Source of the DNA: Halalkalibacter wakoensis JCM 9140
GTDB lineage: Bacteria > Bacillota > Bacilli > Bacillales > Bacillaceae_D
DNA: 57,812 nt
Direction of reading: 5' to 3'
NCBI RefSeq assembly: GCF_000513095.1
Contig: NZ_BAUT01000021.1
Location: forward strand, 1-57,812
The notes below the pieces were generated by a model. The model searched no databases and had not been told where the DNA came from. It saw only the letters and a program-made list of their open reading frames with translations. Position 1 is the stretch's first letter; the number at the start of each line of letters is the position of its first letter. Below, piece by piece: positions 37,001-44,895 of this stretch. Both the position numbers and the translations under genes were made by a program.

Positions 37001-38858
37001 ATCTTTTTGTGGAACAAATTCCAGTTTATAATCAGTTTGATTGGGGAAGCGATGTCCGTGATTTTGATTTAGCTGAGTTTACTGTTCGTGATGACCGGAA
37101 CCAACGCTATCAGCCAGTGACTCTTGATGTAAGCAACAATCGAGTTGTGGAGCATGGAGACCGTCATTTCCGAGGATACGCTCCAAATAGTCTATCGTCT
37201 CCGTTTGTCTTTACTAGTCTAGGTTCTCAAAATGTTAGGAGTAGTAGTGTGAGAAGTTTGGCTGAAAGTGCCGAAATTGAAAAGATTGTTGAGCCAAGTG
37301 TGACGGTTTTAACCGAAGTGGATGGCCAACATGTCACGATTAGCGGTGAAGTTTCAGGAGAGATAGAGAAGGTACGAATACAAGTAAGCGAGGCTAATAT
37401 TAATAGAGAAGTAGATGTTATTGATGGCAAGTACTCCGCTTACTTTGATGGATTATCGGAAGGTAGCTATGAGGTTAGAGTCTCAGCACTAGATGTAGTT
37501 GAGATTGATGGAGAAGGGCAATTTGACATCGGTGAACCGTTAGTCAAAGATCTTCAAGTGAGCAAAGATGGCCAAAATCTGACGGTAAATGGTAGAACAG
37601 AAGGCTTAAACCGTGTGATGGCTCAGATTGAGTTTGATCCAAATCTAGATGATACGATTCGTGAGGCGTTTCATGACGTATGGAAAAAAGAGGTGGATGT
37701 GAGGAGAGACAGATTTTCTGTTGACTTTACCGATCTGCCGCCAGGTGACCATGAAGTGTCTGTAACGGGGATCGATTTTTCTTCAGGAGATCAATATGGT
37801 GAGAGAGAAGTATCAACCTTTACAATCGCTCAGCCAACCATCTCTCATCTAACACCGAGGTTCAAGACGGAACAGTCACTGTTTCAGGTGAAGCGAGTGA
37901 TGTGAATCGCGTTCGTGTGAAGGTGGAAGAAGATGATGTTGAAAGCTCAGAAGTAGCGGCTTCTTCTACTGGCTATTCAGAAGTGGTCAATGTGTCAAAC
38001 GGCAACTTTACAGCGACGTTCAATGATTTGGCTGAAGGAAGTTTTGTCGCAACCGTGATCCCACTTGCTGGACCAGTAGGGCATGAGGTGGATCTAGTAT
38101 CTTTTGGTTCATCCAATTGGTCTAATTCATTTGACGTACCTGATCAATCATCAGAGCCTGAAGAACCAACGGACGGTGGTTCTGTAAATGATGGAGAAGA
38201 TGAGAATGAAGAAGGGTCAAATCCGATCACCATTGACGATGCTTTTGTTGATTGGTCGATTACAGCGATCACTGGTGGAGTTGTAATGGAGGCAGAACTA
38301 GACGCTGAAGCGATTGATGTTGTTAAGGAAATCCAGATCAATTTTGACTTAGAAGGTGGATCTCAGGAGGAAGTGACGTTGACTAAACCTTTAGAGGAAA
38401 GTGATGGGAATGCTTATCGTCGTGCGATTGACTTACCAGCTGGCATTCATGAGTATACCATTTCAGCCCTAAATGGTAGTGGTGACGTTGTCGGTGAGGT
38501 AAAGGCCGGAAGCGTCACCGTTTCAGTCCTACCACGTTGGCAGCAGCAGCCAGGTTATCTTTATGTGCAATCTGGTTCATCAGGAAGAACGGAAACCGAA
38601 TTATTTACGGTAGTCGGAAACTTTAGTTATAGTCGTCTTCCAGTTGATAGCCTCGGTCGCACTCAATCAGGAGATAGAGTGAATGTATTTGATGGATCCA
38701 TGATTCGTTTTGACCTTGATCGTCATCGGATGAGTGATTTCCGTATCGTTTCAAGACAATCCCTACTTGAAACAAATGGAAACCCAGCCTCACACCATTA
38801 TATCACTCCTTTTGTTGAAAATTACCAAGGAGCAGAAATAACCGTACCAATTCGATAA
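34025..38858 (+). pseudogene. Second S-layer protein with Ig-like insertion, frameshifted
   Basis: Full-length paralogue of the protein at 7779: signal peptide (ending DTALAQ), three SLH domains, then the same acidic beta-rich body. Three ORFs (34025-35686, 35863-37905, 37902-38858) join after two one-base corrections, near 35667 (GG to GGG, giving RAETFALRGDP) and near 37850 (giving TEVQDGTVTVSGEAS). Corrected length is about 1610 aa. The excess over the paralogue is a block of roughly 450 residues inserted just before GYLYVQSGSSGRTETE. It is made of repeated Ig-like units with cores such as ISGEVSGEIEKVRIQV and VNGRTEGLNRVMAQI. AAAGGAG lies 8 nt before the ATG. It looks like an alternative or additional lattice protein; its codon use is less biased than that of 7779. 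Confidence 0.83.
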
Positions 38859-38903
38859 ATAAATAGAGAAGAGCTGCTTGACAAAAAGGTTCTAATCAAA
38901 TGG

Positions 38904-38936
38904 AAATCCGAATGATTCAACATCGTTCGGATTTTT
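38904..38936 (+). terminator. Terminator after the second S-layer gene
   Basis: AAATCCGAA pairs with TTCGGATTT around a loop of about 13 nt that can pair further (GAT/ATC), then T-rich sequence. Confidence 0.75.
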
Positions 38937-38984
38937 CTGGAACCAGCTTACACAACTTAGTATATTTTCATCTTTATGGGGTGA

Positions 38985-39125
38985 AGCGCTGATTTTTGCG
39001 CTTCATGGATGACTGCGGGAGGAAGGCAGGGGTGAGACCCCACTGTGCGTCAGCACGTGGAGGCTCAACCAGCCGCCCTTAGAAAGGGAAGTGTATGTCC
39101 GAAGTGACGACTTGGATCAACATCC
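38985..39125. repeat. Degenerate copy of a Bacillaceae dispersed intergenic repeat
   Basis: The stretch contains, in order, CTGCGGGAGGAAG, GGTGAGACCCC, GGAGGCTCAACC, GCCGCCC, GAAAGGGAAGTG and GATCAACATCC. I recall this series of blocks, in the same order, from a widespread repeated intergenic element of Bacillaceae. GGTGAGACC and GGCTCAACC can partly pair, so the element is probably structured. It has no protein-coding sense. With the terminator at 38904 it fills most of the gap between 38858 and 39231. Confidence 0.6.
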
Positions 39126-39230
39126 AGCCTCTCTGTGCTTATAATTTCCAATAAAATAAGACTGCTTCTCTCTTTTCTATCAGTTATACGTTTGGTATAG
39201 TAGATAAAGAAATGGAAGGGGGAGCAATTC

Positions 39231-39842
39231 ATGACTATGTACGAAACGGGAAAATACAAAACGATTTTTACTGATGAACATATGAAACTAGTACCATTAC
39301 AAGAAGTTCGGAAAATAAATGAAATGATAACAGGTGTTAGCTTACCAGAAGGTGAAGCGGGCATCATTGGGTTAGACTTGCAAGTACAAGAAGGTGGCTT
39401 GCTCGTATTTGCCTTGTTGTTTAATACAACACAAGAGAGTGTAGAGGACAAGCATTTAGAGTTTCAACTATACGATGTGAACGACGAAATGGTTGCAGGC
39501 GGGTATATGGCTAAAGCCAATCTACCAGAACTAAAACCAAACGAAGTTCATTTTTGGTATTTCTTCTTCCCAAATGAATCATTTATGGCACAGAAGGTGG
39601 ATCTTGCAGCATGGCGCTTGAGTATCCAAGGGAAATCGGTGCCTTATGAAGAAGGGAAAGAGATTGAAACGACAAGACAATACAGTTTCTATCAAATTAT
39701 GCAGAATCAAGTTACACCAAAAATGGAAGATCATTTAAACCGAGTGTCGATTTCACTTGGAAAAACAGAGACGGTTTACAAGAGTGCATTTGACTTGCAA
39801 GAAGAGGAAGAAGACGAGATTCGATTATCGGATAAGGACTGA
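39231..39842 (+). CDS. SLAP-domain protein
   Basis: 203 aa, no signal peptide, acidic. Residues about 15-130 form one SLAP domain, as in the S-layer assembly protein at 41792: a conserved GIIGLDLQV, LEFQLYDVNDEMVAGG and PNEVHFWYFFFP resemble the second domain of that protein. A C-terminal extension of about 70 residues ends in a run of Glu/Asp. GGGGGAG lies 6 nt before the ATG. It probably assists S-layer protein export with the accessory Sec system, acting in the cytoplasm. The lipoprotein gene starts 28 nt later in the same direction, suggesting one transcript. Confidence 0.7.
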   Translation: MTMYETGKYKTIFTDEHMKLVPLQEVRKINEMITGVSLPEGEAGIIGLDLQVQEGGLLVFALLFNTTQESVEDKHLEFQLYDVNDEMVAGGYMAKANLPELKPNEVHFWYFFFPNESFMAQKVDLAAWRLSIQGKSVPYEEGKEIETTRQYSFYQIMQNQVTPKMEDHLNRVSISLGKTETVYKSAFDLQEEEEDEIRLSDKD

Positions 39843-39869
39843 TAACTACACCAAGGAGGAACACATACG

Positions 39870-40241
39870 ATGAAAGTAGCAAAGCGTGGATTGGTTTTTG
39901 TATTGATTCTTATGTTTGTTGCCGTTATAGCCGCTTGTTCAGATGAAGAAACAGTTGAACAAGAGGTTATTGAGGAGTATCCTTACGTGGATCAAGAATT
40001 AACAACACAAATTTTAGAAGACGGAAATGTCGATGATGCAATCGTTCATTTAATGAATGAAGAGTATTTGCTTGTAACTTTTGTAGGGAATGGTGAGCTT
40101 GTTGAAGAAGATGCAGAGGGTCTTTTCGATGAGTATACACCAATTTTAAAGGAAAAATATCCTTACCACTATGTTGATTTAGAAGTATTACAAGATAATG
40201 ATGTAATTTTAGAAATACAATTGTTTCCAAATGAAGAGTAA
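39870..40241 (+). CDS. Small acidic lipoprotein, paralogue of 42936
   Basis: 123 aa. The signal peptide ends VIAACSDEE, a lipobox, so the mature protein is anchored outside the membrane. The mature part is strongly acidic. Its C-terminal ~70 residues (GNVDDAIVHLMNEEYLLVTF ... YVDLEVLQDNDVI) match the end of the lipoprotein at 42936 (ENVDEAMVYVTDDGYVLVSM ... VVDIEVLQGNDFL). AAGGAGG lies 10 nt before the ATG. I recognise no named family. The pairing with SLAP and SLH genes suggests a role at the membrane side of S-layer export. Confidence 0.7.
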   Translation: MKVAKRGLVFVLILMFVAVIAACSDEETVEQEVIEEYPYVDQELTTQILEDGNVDDAIVHLMNEEYLLVTFVGNGELVEEDAEGLFDEYTPILKEKYPYHYVDLEVLQDNDVILEIQLFPNEE

Positions 40242-40380
40242 TCAGATACGATAAGAGTTAGTTGGGAATAGTAGTTTTTTTCTCGCTAATTCTTTTTTGG
40301 TTCTCTCAATGTAACGAAAAAAGTTATTTTATTGGTTTCAATTTCAATTCTATAATTTGGTCGAATTCACAATTCTATCA

Positions 40381-40409
40381 TTGACGCCAAATTTATCTAA
40401 GTTTATAAT
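40381..40409 (+). promoter_or_regulatory. Sigma-A promoter of the TolC-like gene
   Basis: TTGACG and TATAAT are 17 bp apart, one mismatch from consensus. Transcription would start near 40416, next to the palindromic operator at 40420. Confidence 0.75.
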
Positions 40410-40419
40410 AAATACAAGA

Positions 40420-40433
40420 ACCGACCAGTCAGT
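40420..40433. promoter_or_regulatory. Predicted TetR operator ACCGACCAGTCAGT
   Basis: The 14-mer is an inverted repeat of the form ACYGACYRGTCRGT. It begins about 4 nt after the predicted transcription start, a classical repressor position. The identical 14-mer lies at 44836 before the HlyD/RND/TetR unit. Control by the TetR protein at 49383 is inferred from this sharing. Confidence 0.65.
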
Positions 40434-40486
40434 CAGTTTTGATCGTACATAAAATTAGGAGAATATAAGCTAGAAAGGAAGTAACT

Positions 40487-41620
40487 ATGAGCAAAACAAA
40501 GAAGTACTCAACCATTGGTACAGTCATGCTTGCGGGTGTTCTTATTGCGGCTCCACTAAGTTCATTCGCTGAACAGTTGTATAACCGATTAACCGTTCAA
40601 GATGCGGTTGATATTATGAAAGAAAATGACCTTCAAACGGAGATTACGTTAGAAGATGATGATTTAGACAGATGGAGAACAGCGTTTACGCCAGCACCTG
40701 GTTATACACCGCCAGCAGGAAATCAAAATGCGAGCTCATGGCCAGCCGCTTATCGTACTCATGTTGAACCGTTAAAGAGACAAGCAAACGATCAGCAAGA
40801 CGATTATCAAATTTTAAGTGGCGAATTGCAACGTGAATCAGCTTCTTATGCGCAGCTATTTAATTATTGGCTGTTAGAGCGACAAATGGAAGTAAACGAA
40901 ACGAATTTAGAGTTAGCTAAGCGTGACTTGAGAAATACACGTACGCAGCATCAACAAGGTCAAGTCTCACAAAATGATGTCGTTCAAGCAGAAATCGGTG
41001 TCAACTCGGCTCAAGTTTCTTTTGATGAATCGAAACAAAACTTTGATCAATTGAAATACCAAATCAACCAAAAACTTGATCAAAGCATTCCAGCTGATAT
41101 TGAAATCATGGTACCAGAACTAACGTTCATTCCACAAGGTGAGCTAAATGCTGATGCTGTTAAACAAAAAATATTTAATAACCATGGATCACTAGGATTC
41201 ACGAAGAAAATGTTAGAAGCATATACAAAAGGACATGAAGTCGTAACTGGTGACAACTTTGTCGTAGGAAACGATACATTGCCAGTCTACCTTGAAAGAG
41301 AAGTAGGTTATTGGAATTTACAACTACGCCAACAACGTCAAAACTTAGAAATTCTAGCTTATAGCTTTACCGATAATCTAAAACGTTTAGAAAATACGAT
41401 TCGCTTGCATGAAGAAAATGTTAAGCAAGGGGAAAAGCTGTATGCAGCGGCAAATCGTTCATTCGAACAGGGCATGTCAACATTCTCAGACGTAGAAGAT
41501 GCGCGTTTAAACTTATTAAACACAAACATGCAACTAGCATCAGCCCAAAAAGACTATATGGAAGCTAAAGAAGAATTTAGATTATTCCAAGAAGGCCACG
41601 TTCCAAGCCAAGGATTTTAA
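40487..41620 (+). CDS. TolC-family (outer membrane efflux) protein
   Basis: 377 aa with a signal peptide (about 1-28, ending SSFAE). The rest is long alpha-helical hairpins with the TolC-type repeats: an ELAKRDLRNTRTQHQQGQVS helix followed by NDVVQAEIGVNSAQ and, in the second half, YAAANRSFEQGMSTFSDVEDARLNLLNT. TolC proteins form outer-membrane channels in Gram-negatives. In this Gram-positive there is no outer membrane, so the protein may span or dock in the wall or S-layer zone, or act as an adaptor. AAAGGAAG precedes the ATG. It is flanked by S-layer assembly genes and shares an operator with the HlyD/RND genes, hinting at a three-part machine. Confidence 0.75.
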   Translation: MSKTKKYSTIGTVMLAGVLIAAPLSSFAEQLYNRLTVQDAVDIMKENDLQTEITLEDDDLDRWRTAFTPAPGYTPPAGNQNASSWPAAYRTHVEPLKRQANDQQDDYQILSGELQRESASYAQLFNYWLLERQMEVNETNLELAKRDLRNTRTQHQQGQVSQNDVVQAEIGVNSAQVSFDESKQNFDQLKYQINQKLDQSIPADIEIMVPELTFIPQGELNADAVKQKIFNNHGSLGFTKKMLEAYTKGHEVVTGDNFVVGNDTLPVYLEREVGYWNLQLRQQRQNLEILAYSFTDNLKRLENTIRLHEENVKQGEKLYAAANRSFEQGMSTFSDVEDARLNLLNTNMQLASAQKDYMEAKEEFRLFQEGHVPSQGF

Positions 41621-41627
41621 GATATAG

Positions 41628-41657
41628 AAAAAAAGGTCGTAGTCTGACCTTTTTTTA
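41628..41657 (+). terminator. Terminator of the TolC-like gene
   Basis: AAAAAAGGTC pairs with GACCTTTTTT around a 7-nt loop. A second hairpin, AAAGGTC/GACCTTT, follows at 41710-41731. Confidence 0.8.
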
Positions 41658-41743
41658 CTATATTGGTGCAATGAGCGAAGCCATCGCAAAGTAGAAAAGT
41701 AGAATCATTAAAGGTCGGTCTTTGACCTTTTGCTTTTTATCGA

Positions 41744-41777
41744 AAAAGTCCAACCTCAAACTCGAGGTTGGACTTTT
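41744..41777. terminator. Terminator of slaP (works both ways)
   Basis: AAAAGTCCAACCTC pairs perfectly with GAGGTTGGACTTTT around a 6-nt loop. It lies 15 nt beyond the slaP stop codon on the minus strand. Confidence 0.85.
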
Positions 41778-41791
41778 GTACGCTATCCTTT

Positions 41792-42700
41792 TTAATTCGC
41801 TTCTGGTTTTGGCATTTTAAGTGTCCAAGAAGAAAGATCATATTCTTTTTGGCGTAGTTCGTGGAAAATAAAGCGGCATAGCTTACTTGTATTCGGTTTG
41901 ACCGTGAAATCGCCAAGGTCAAACTGTCCAACGGAAATGACGTCGCCGTTTGCATCTTCTAATTGTAAGGTTAGCTTGTCTACTTTAATATTTTCTTCAC
42001 TTCCGTTACGCATTAAGGCAACAGCTTGAATGGCACCGTATTTGTCTTCATCTGCTTGGAAGCCAAATAGGTTAATTTCATTCTTTTGAAGTGGGCGAAG
42101 CTGCTTCACAAATTGTTGAAGCTGATCGACCATTTCTTCTCCAAGAAATGCTGCCCATTCTTCTGTTACATCAAGTTGGTGTTCTTTTGGAATGTTACGT
42201 TCTTCAAATGTTAAACGCCAACCATTTTCAGGTGCACCGTTCTTTTGATAAAGGTCCTCCCCTTCAAAAAGGAAGTGCCAAGGACGACTGCTTTCAGGAG
42301 GAAGCTCGCCTATTTCGGCTAAATCGAAACGAGAACGTGCGACTTGTTCTCCGTTACGGCCAAGAAGGACGAGTGTTTTTTCACCGAACGTAATTGTTTT
42401 CTTTGAACTATTACGAATGAAAGCTGATACATGCAATCCACCGCGTTCTTCAACAACCTCAATTCCTGATATAGCGAGTTGATTTCGTTTCATTGGCGGA
42501 CAGTCAAAATGTAAGAAACGATAAACATATGCTTCTTCCTTTGTGACATTCCAACTTGGGTGAAGCGATAACTCTGGCTCCACCATTTCATTTGTTGGTT
42601 CCGCAATGTTTTCGTCTATGTTACTAGCAGCAACATTACTTTCCCCACCTGTACGCTGCAGCTCTTCATCCGTATGTTTTCGTTTGAAAAATGAAAGCAT
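41792..42700 (-). CDS. slaP: Accessory Sec system S-layer assembly protein SlaP
   Basis: 302 aa, no signal peptide. It starts MLSFFKRKH, then an acidic stretch, then two SLAP domains (about 60-175 and 180-300). The repeated patterns are visible: ISGIEVVEERGGLHVSAFIR and LFGFQADEDKYGAIQAVALM, each followed later by a PWHFLF or CRFIFH strand. In Bacillus anthracis SlaP and SecA2 are needed for efficient secretion of S-layer proteins. AAAGGAGG lies 12 nt before the ATG. It is transcribed against its neighbours with its own terminator. SecA2 is not in this window. The single-SLAP protein at 39231 is a relative. Confidence 0.82.
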   Translation of the reverse strand: MLSFFKRKHTDEELQRTGGESNVAASNIDENIAEPTNEMVEPELSLHPSWNVTKEEAYVYRFLHFDCPPMKRNQLAISGIEVVEERGGLHVSAFIRNSSKKTITFGEKTLVLLGRNGEQVARSRFDLAEIGELPPESSRPWHFLFEGEDLYQKNGAPENGWRLTFEERNIPKEHQLDVTEEWAAFLGEEMVDQLQQFVKQLRPLQKNEINLFGFQADEDKYGAIQAVALMRNGSEENIKVDKLTLQLEDANGDVISVGQFDLGDFTVKPNTSKLCRFIFHELRQKEYDLSSWTLKMPKPEAN

Positions 42701-42860
42701 ATTGTAAGAAATCCTCCTTTGAACAAAGGTTCATTTATTCTTAAATAACGTATTTTGTATATTTTAACACTATTGTCGAATGTCGTCATCTATGAGGGGA
42801 GAAAATAAATCAATTCCCTTTCTTGGGAAATGTTGACTGTAGAAACTTGTCGGTTACTGC

Positions 42861-42890
42861 TTGACTGATACAATACTAAGAAACTATATT
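42861..42890 (+). promoter_or_regulatory. Sigma-A promoter for the lipoprotein-SLH operon
   Basis: TTGACT, an 18-bp spacer and TATATT end 45 nt before the ATG at 42936. An alternative, TTGTCG-16-TACAAT, overlaps it. No ACCGACCAGTCAGT site is present. Confidence 0.55.
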
Positions 42891-42935
42891 GATTACAAGA
42901 AAGATAGATAAAGAGTACAAAAGGAGAGAACATGG

Positions 42936-43391
42936 ATGAAGAAATTTAAAAAGTTGCATACAGCATTATTAGTAGGAGCTTCTCTTGTTTTAGTATCTGC
43001 ATGTTCAAATGGGGAAGAAGCAGAAGAGCAAGAAGTTGCAGAAGTGGTTGAAGTCGAGTTAGATGAGGCTGAAGAAGTAGAGGGGACAGAAGAAGAATCA
43101 GAAGAAGCAGTTGAACTAGAGCTTGAGTCAAGCAGCGCTCCTGATGAAACGGACGCAGAAATGATTGAACAAATGGAAGCAGAAGAAAATGTTGATGAAG
43201 CAATGGTTTATGTTACAGATGATGGCTACGTGCTTGTTTCCATGTTTGTAAATGAAGGTGTAGATGTGGACGCAGCGGAAGTACTAGCTCAACAATACGG
43301 GGAAGAGCTTCTTGCAAAATATGCAGATCATGTCGTTGATATTGAAGTTTTACAAGGCAATGACTTCTTAACACATCTAGTTGTTGAATAA
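42936..43391 (+). CDS. Acidic lipoprotein, paralogue of 39870
   Basis: 151 aa. The signal peptide ends LVSACSNGEE, a lipobox. A long Glu-rich stretch (about residues 25-75) is followed by a domain of about 70 residues shared with the lipoprotein at 39870 (ENVDEAMVYVTDDGYVLVSM, VVDIEVLQGNDFL). The acidic linker could hold the domain away from the membrane. AAAGGAGAG lies about 10 nt before the start. The SLH protein gene begins 15 nt after the stop, so they form an operon. No named family is recognised. Confidence 0.7.
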   Translation: MKKFKKLHTALLVGASLVLVSACSNGEEAEEQEVAEVVEVELDEAEEVEGTEEESEEAVELELESSSAPDETDAEMIEQMEAEENVDEAMVYVTDDGYVLVSMFVNEGVDVDAAEVLAQQYGEELLAKYADHVVDIEVLQGNDFLTHLVVE

Positions 43392-43405
43392 GGAAAGGGC
43401 ACTGT

Positions 43406-44509
43406 ATGATGAGAAAACGGACGGCGTGGTTGATTGCCATCTGTATCGCAGCCATTTCATTTGCACAAGTACCTCTTGCTTCAGCTGATGAGAGAACAAC
43501 CGATCATTATTATGCCATTGATGTATTTGATCATTGGGCAGAGAGAGAATTGACAGATTTTCTTTTAGCTGATGTGTTTAAAGGGTACCAAAATGAGAAT
43601 GGGCAAACGTATTTAAATCCAGATGCAGATATTACGCGCGCTCAATTTACAGCTATTCTAGTACGAGCGTTAGGATTAGAAGAACGAGAAGGTAGTGCGA
43701 AGCGTTTTCCAGATGTTTCTGACAATCATGCAATGAAGAAAGAGATTGCGATTGCAAGTTCGCATGGCATTATCCAAGGGACGAAAGATGGTTCCTTTCA
43801 ACCGAACGAAAAGATAAGGCGAGATCAACTCGTAACGATGATTGTCCGCGCTTTTGAGAATACGATTGATTTCTCAGGTGAAGCAAGGACATTCCATGAT
43901 GTCACTGATCAGAACTGGGCTAAAGCAGAAATTGATGCAGCTAGTTCAGTTGGCCTCGTTCAAGGTGACAGAAATGATCAATTCCGACCAAGTGAATCAG
44001 CAACGAGAGCACATGCAGCAGTAATGCTGTTCCGTGCACTTGAGCAAGAGCAATGGGATGTACCTGATGCAGAGTTTTTTAAAAATGTTATTCTCTCAAG
44101 CGAAGAACGAGAGAATGAATTAGTAGGATCGGGAAACATTGATGAATTGCATGCCCATAATGAACAACGTTTTCTAGGTTATTTCAAAACACTATCGGAT
44201 CAATCGGTAGACAATGCGTGGGATCTGTATCACTCGTATGATCGCTTAGATTTTACATTGATAGAAGAACCTGACATACATGTCTTGAAAGCAACCGACC
44301 GATTTGCTGTCGTTGAATTAACAGGCGGGATGCTAGAGGTGTATACTGAGCTTTATGGCTCTGGTTCACATAGTTTTGGATCTTATGAAAATACGTATTA
44401 TTTAAGAAAAGACAAGAATGAATGGAAGATCTACTTCGTTGATTTCGGTTATGTAAGTGGATCTGATATGGAAATGAATGAAAGACCATCAATATTTTTC
44501 TGGAAATAG
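43406..44509 (+). CDS. SLH-domain surface protein with unknown C-terminal domain
   Basis: 367 aa. A signal peptide (about 1-27, ending LASADE) precedes three SLH domains (about 35-95, 96-155 and 157-215). Each retains the (I/A)TRAQ-like or RRDQ-like segment. The C-terminal ~150 residues (DLYHSYDRLDFTLIEEPDIH, YTELYGSGSHSFGSYENTYY, KNEWKIYFVDFGYV) look like an alpha/beta NTF2-like fold of unknown role. It should bind wall polymer at the surface. It follows the lipoprotein gene closely and has no clear terminator. Confidence 0.78.
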   Translation: MMRKRTAWLIAICIAAISFAQVPLASADERTTDHYYAIDVFDHWAERELTDFLLADVFKGYQNENGQTYLNPDADITRAQFTAILVRALGLEEREGSAKRFPDVSDNHAMKKEIAIASSHGIIQGTKDGSFQPNEKIRRDQLVTMIVRAFENTIDFSGEARTFHDVTDQNWAKAEIDAASSVGLVQGDRNDQFRPSESATRAHAAVMLFRALEQEQWDVPDAEFFKNVILSSEERENELVGSGNIDELHAHNEQRFLGYFKTLSDQSVDNAWDLYHSYDRLDFTLIEEPDIHVLKATDRFAVVELTGGMLEVYTELYGSGSHSFGSYENTYYLRKDKNEWKIYFVDFGYVSGSDMEMNERPSIFFWK

Positions 44510-44788
44510 AAGTGATTAAGTGGGGATGTTTCTTAGTTTGAGAGGCAGCTCCATTTTTTCGTTGGTGGAGGTTTGGACGGATGGAAGGAGAGGATTGGAT
44601 CTAAATCCAGTTTTATACTTCAAAATTAAACGATGAAATTGATTCATGTGTTCTCATGATTTTTGTTAAAATAGTCAAGGTTACATAAGTTGCACGAAGA
44701 TGAATAAGATAAAAAAGAAGCTGATACGAAGGGGTGAGTCCAATTTATAAAGAATAGACGAAAACTTTCAAATCGCGTACCTTTTCCC

Positions 44789-44817
44789 TTGCACCTACAC
44801 TACTAATCAATTAGAAT
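44789..44817 (+). promoter_or_regulatory. Sigma-A promoter of the HlyD/RND/TetR unit
   Basis: TTGCAC and TAGAAT are 17 bp apart. Transcription would start near 44824. The rest of the 44510-44788 gap shows no gene. Confidence 0.6.
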
Positions 44818-44835
44818 AAAAAAGGTAAACTTAGA

Positions 44836-44849
44836 ACCGACCAGTCAGT
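44836..44849. promoter_or_regulatory. Predicted TetR operator ACCGACCAGTCAGT
   Basis: Identical to the 14-mer at 40420. It begins about 12 nt after the predicted start of the transcript that encodes the TetR protein itself, so autoregulation is likely. GACCAGTCAGTC is also found at 7689-7700. Confidence 0.68.
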
Positions 44850-44895
44850 CAGAAAATGTTATTTAAAAGATTCAAAGAGAGGAAGTATTGAAATT

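Noticed and set aside
42946-43455. Leu/His/Gln-rich minus-strand frames opposite the lipoprotein at 42936
   Set aside because: Antisense of Glu- and Ala-rich codons; no start signals.
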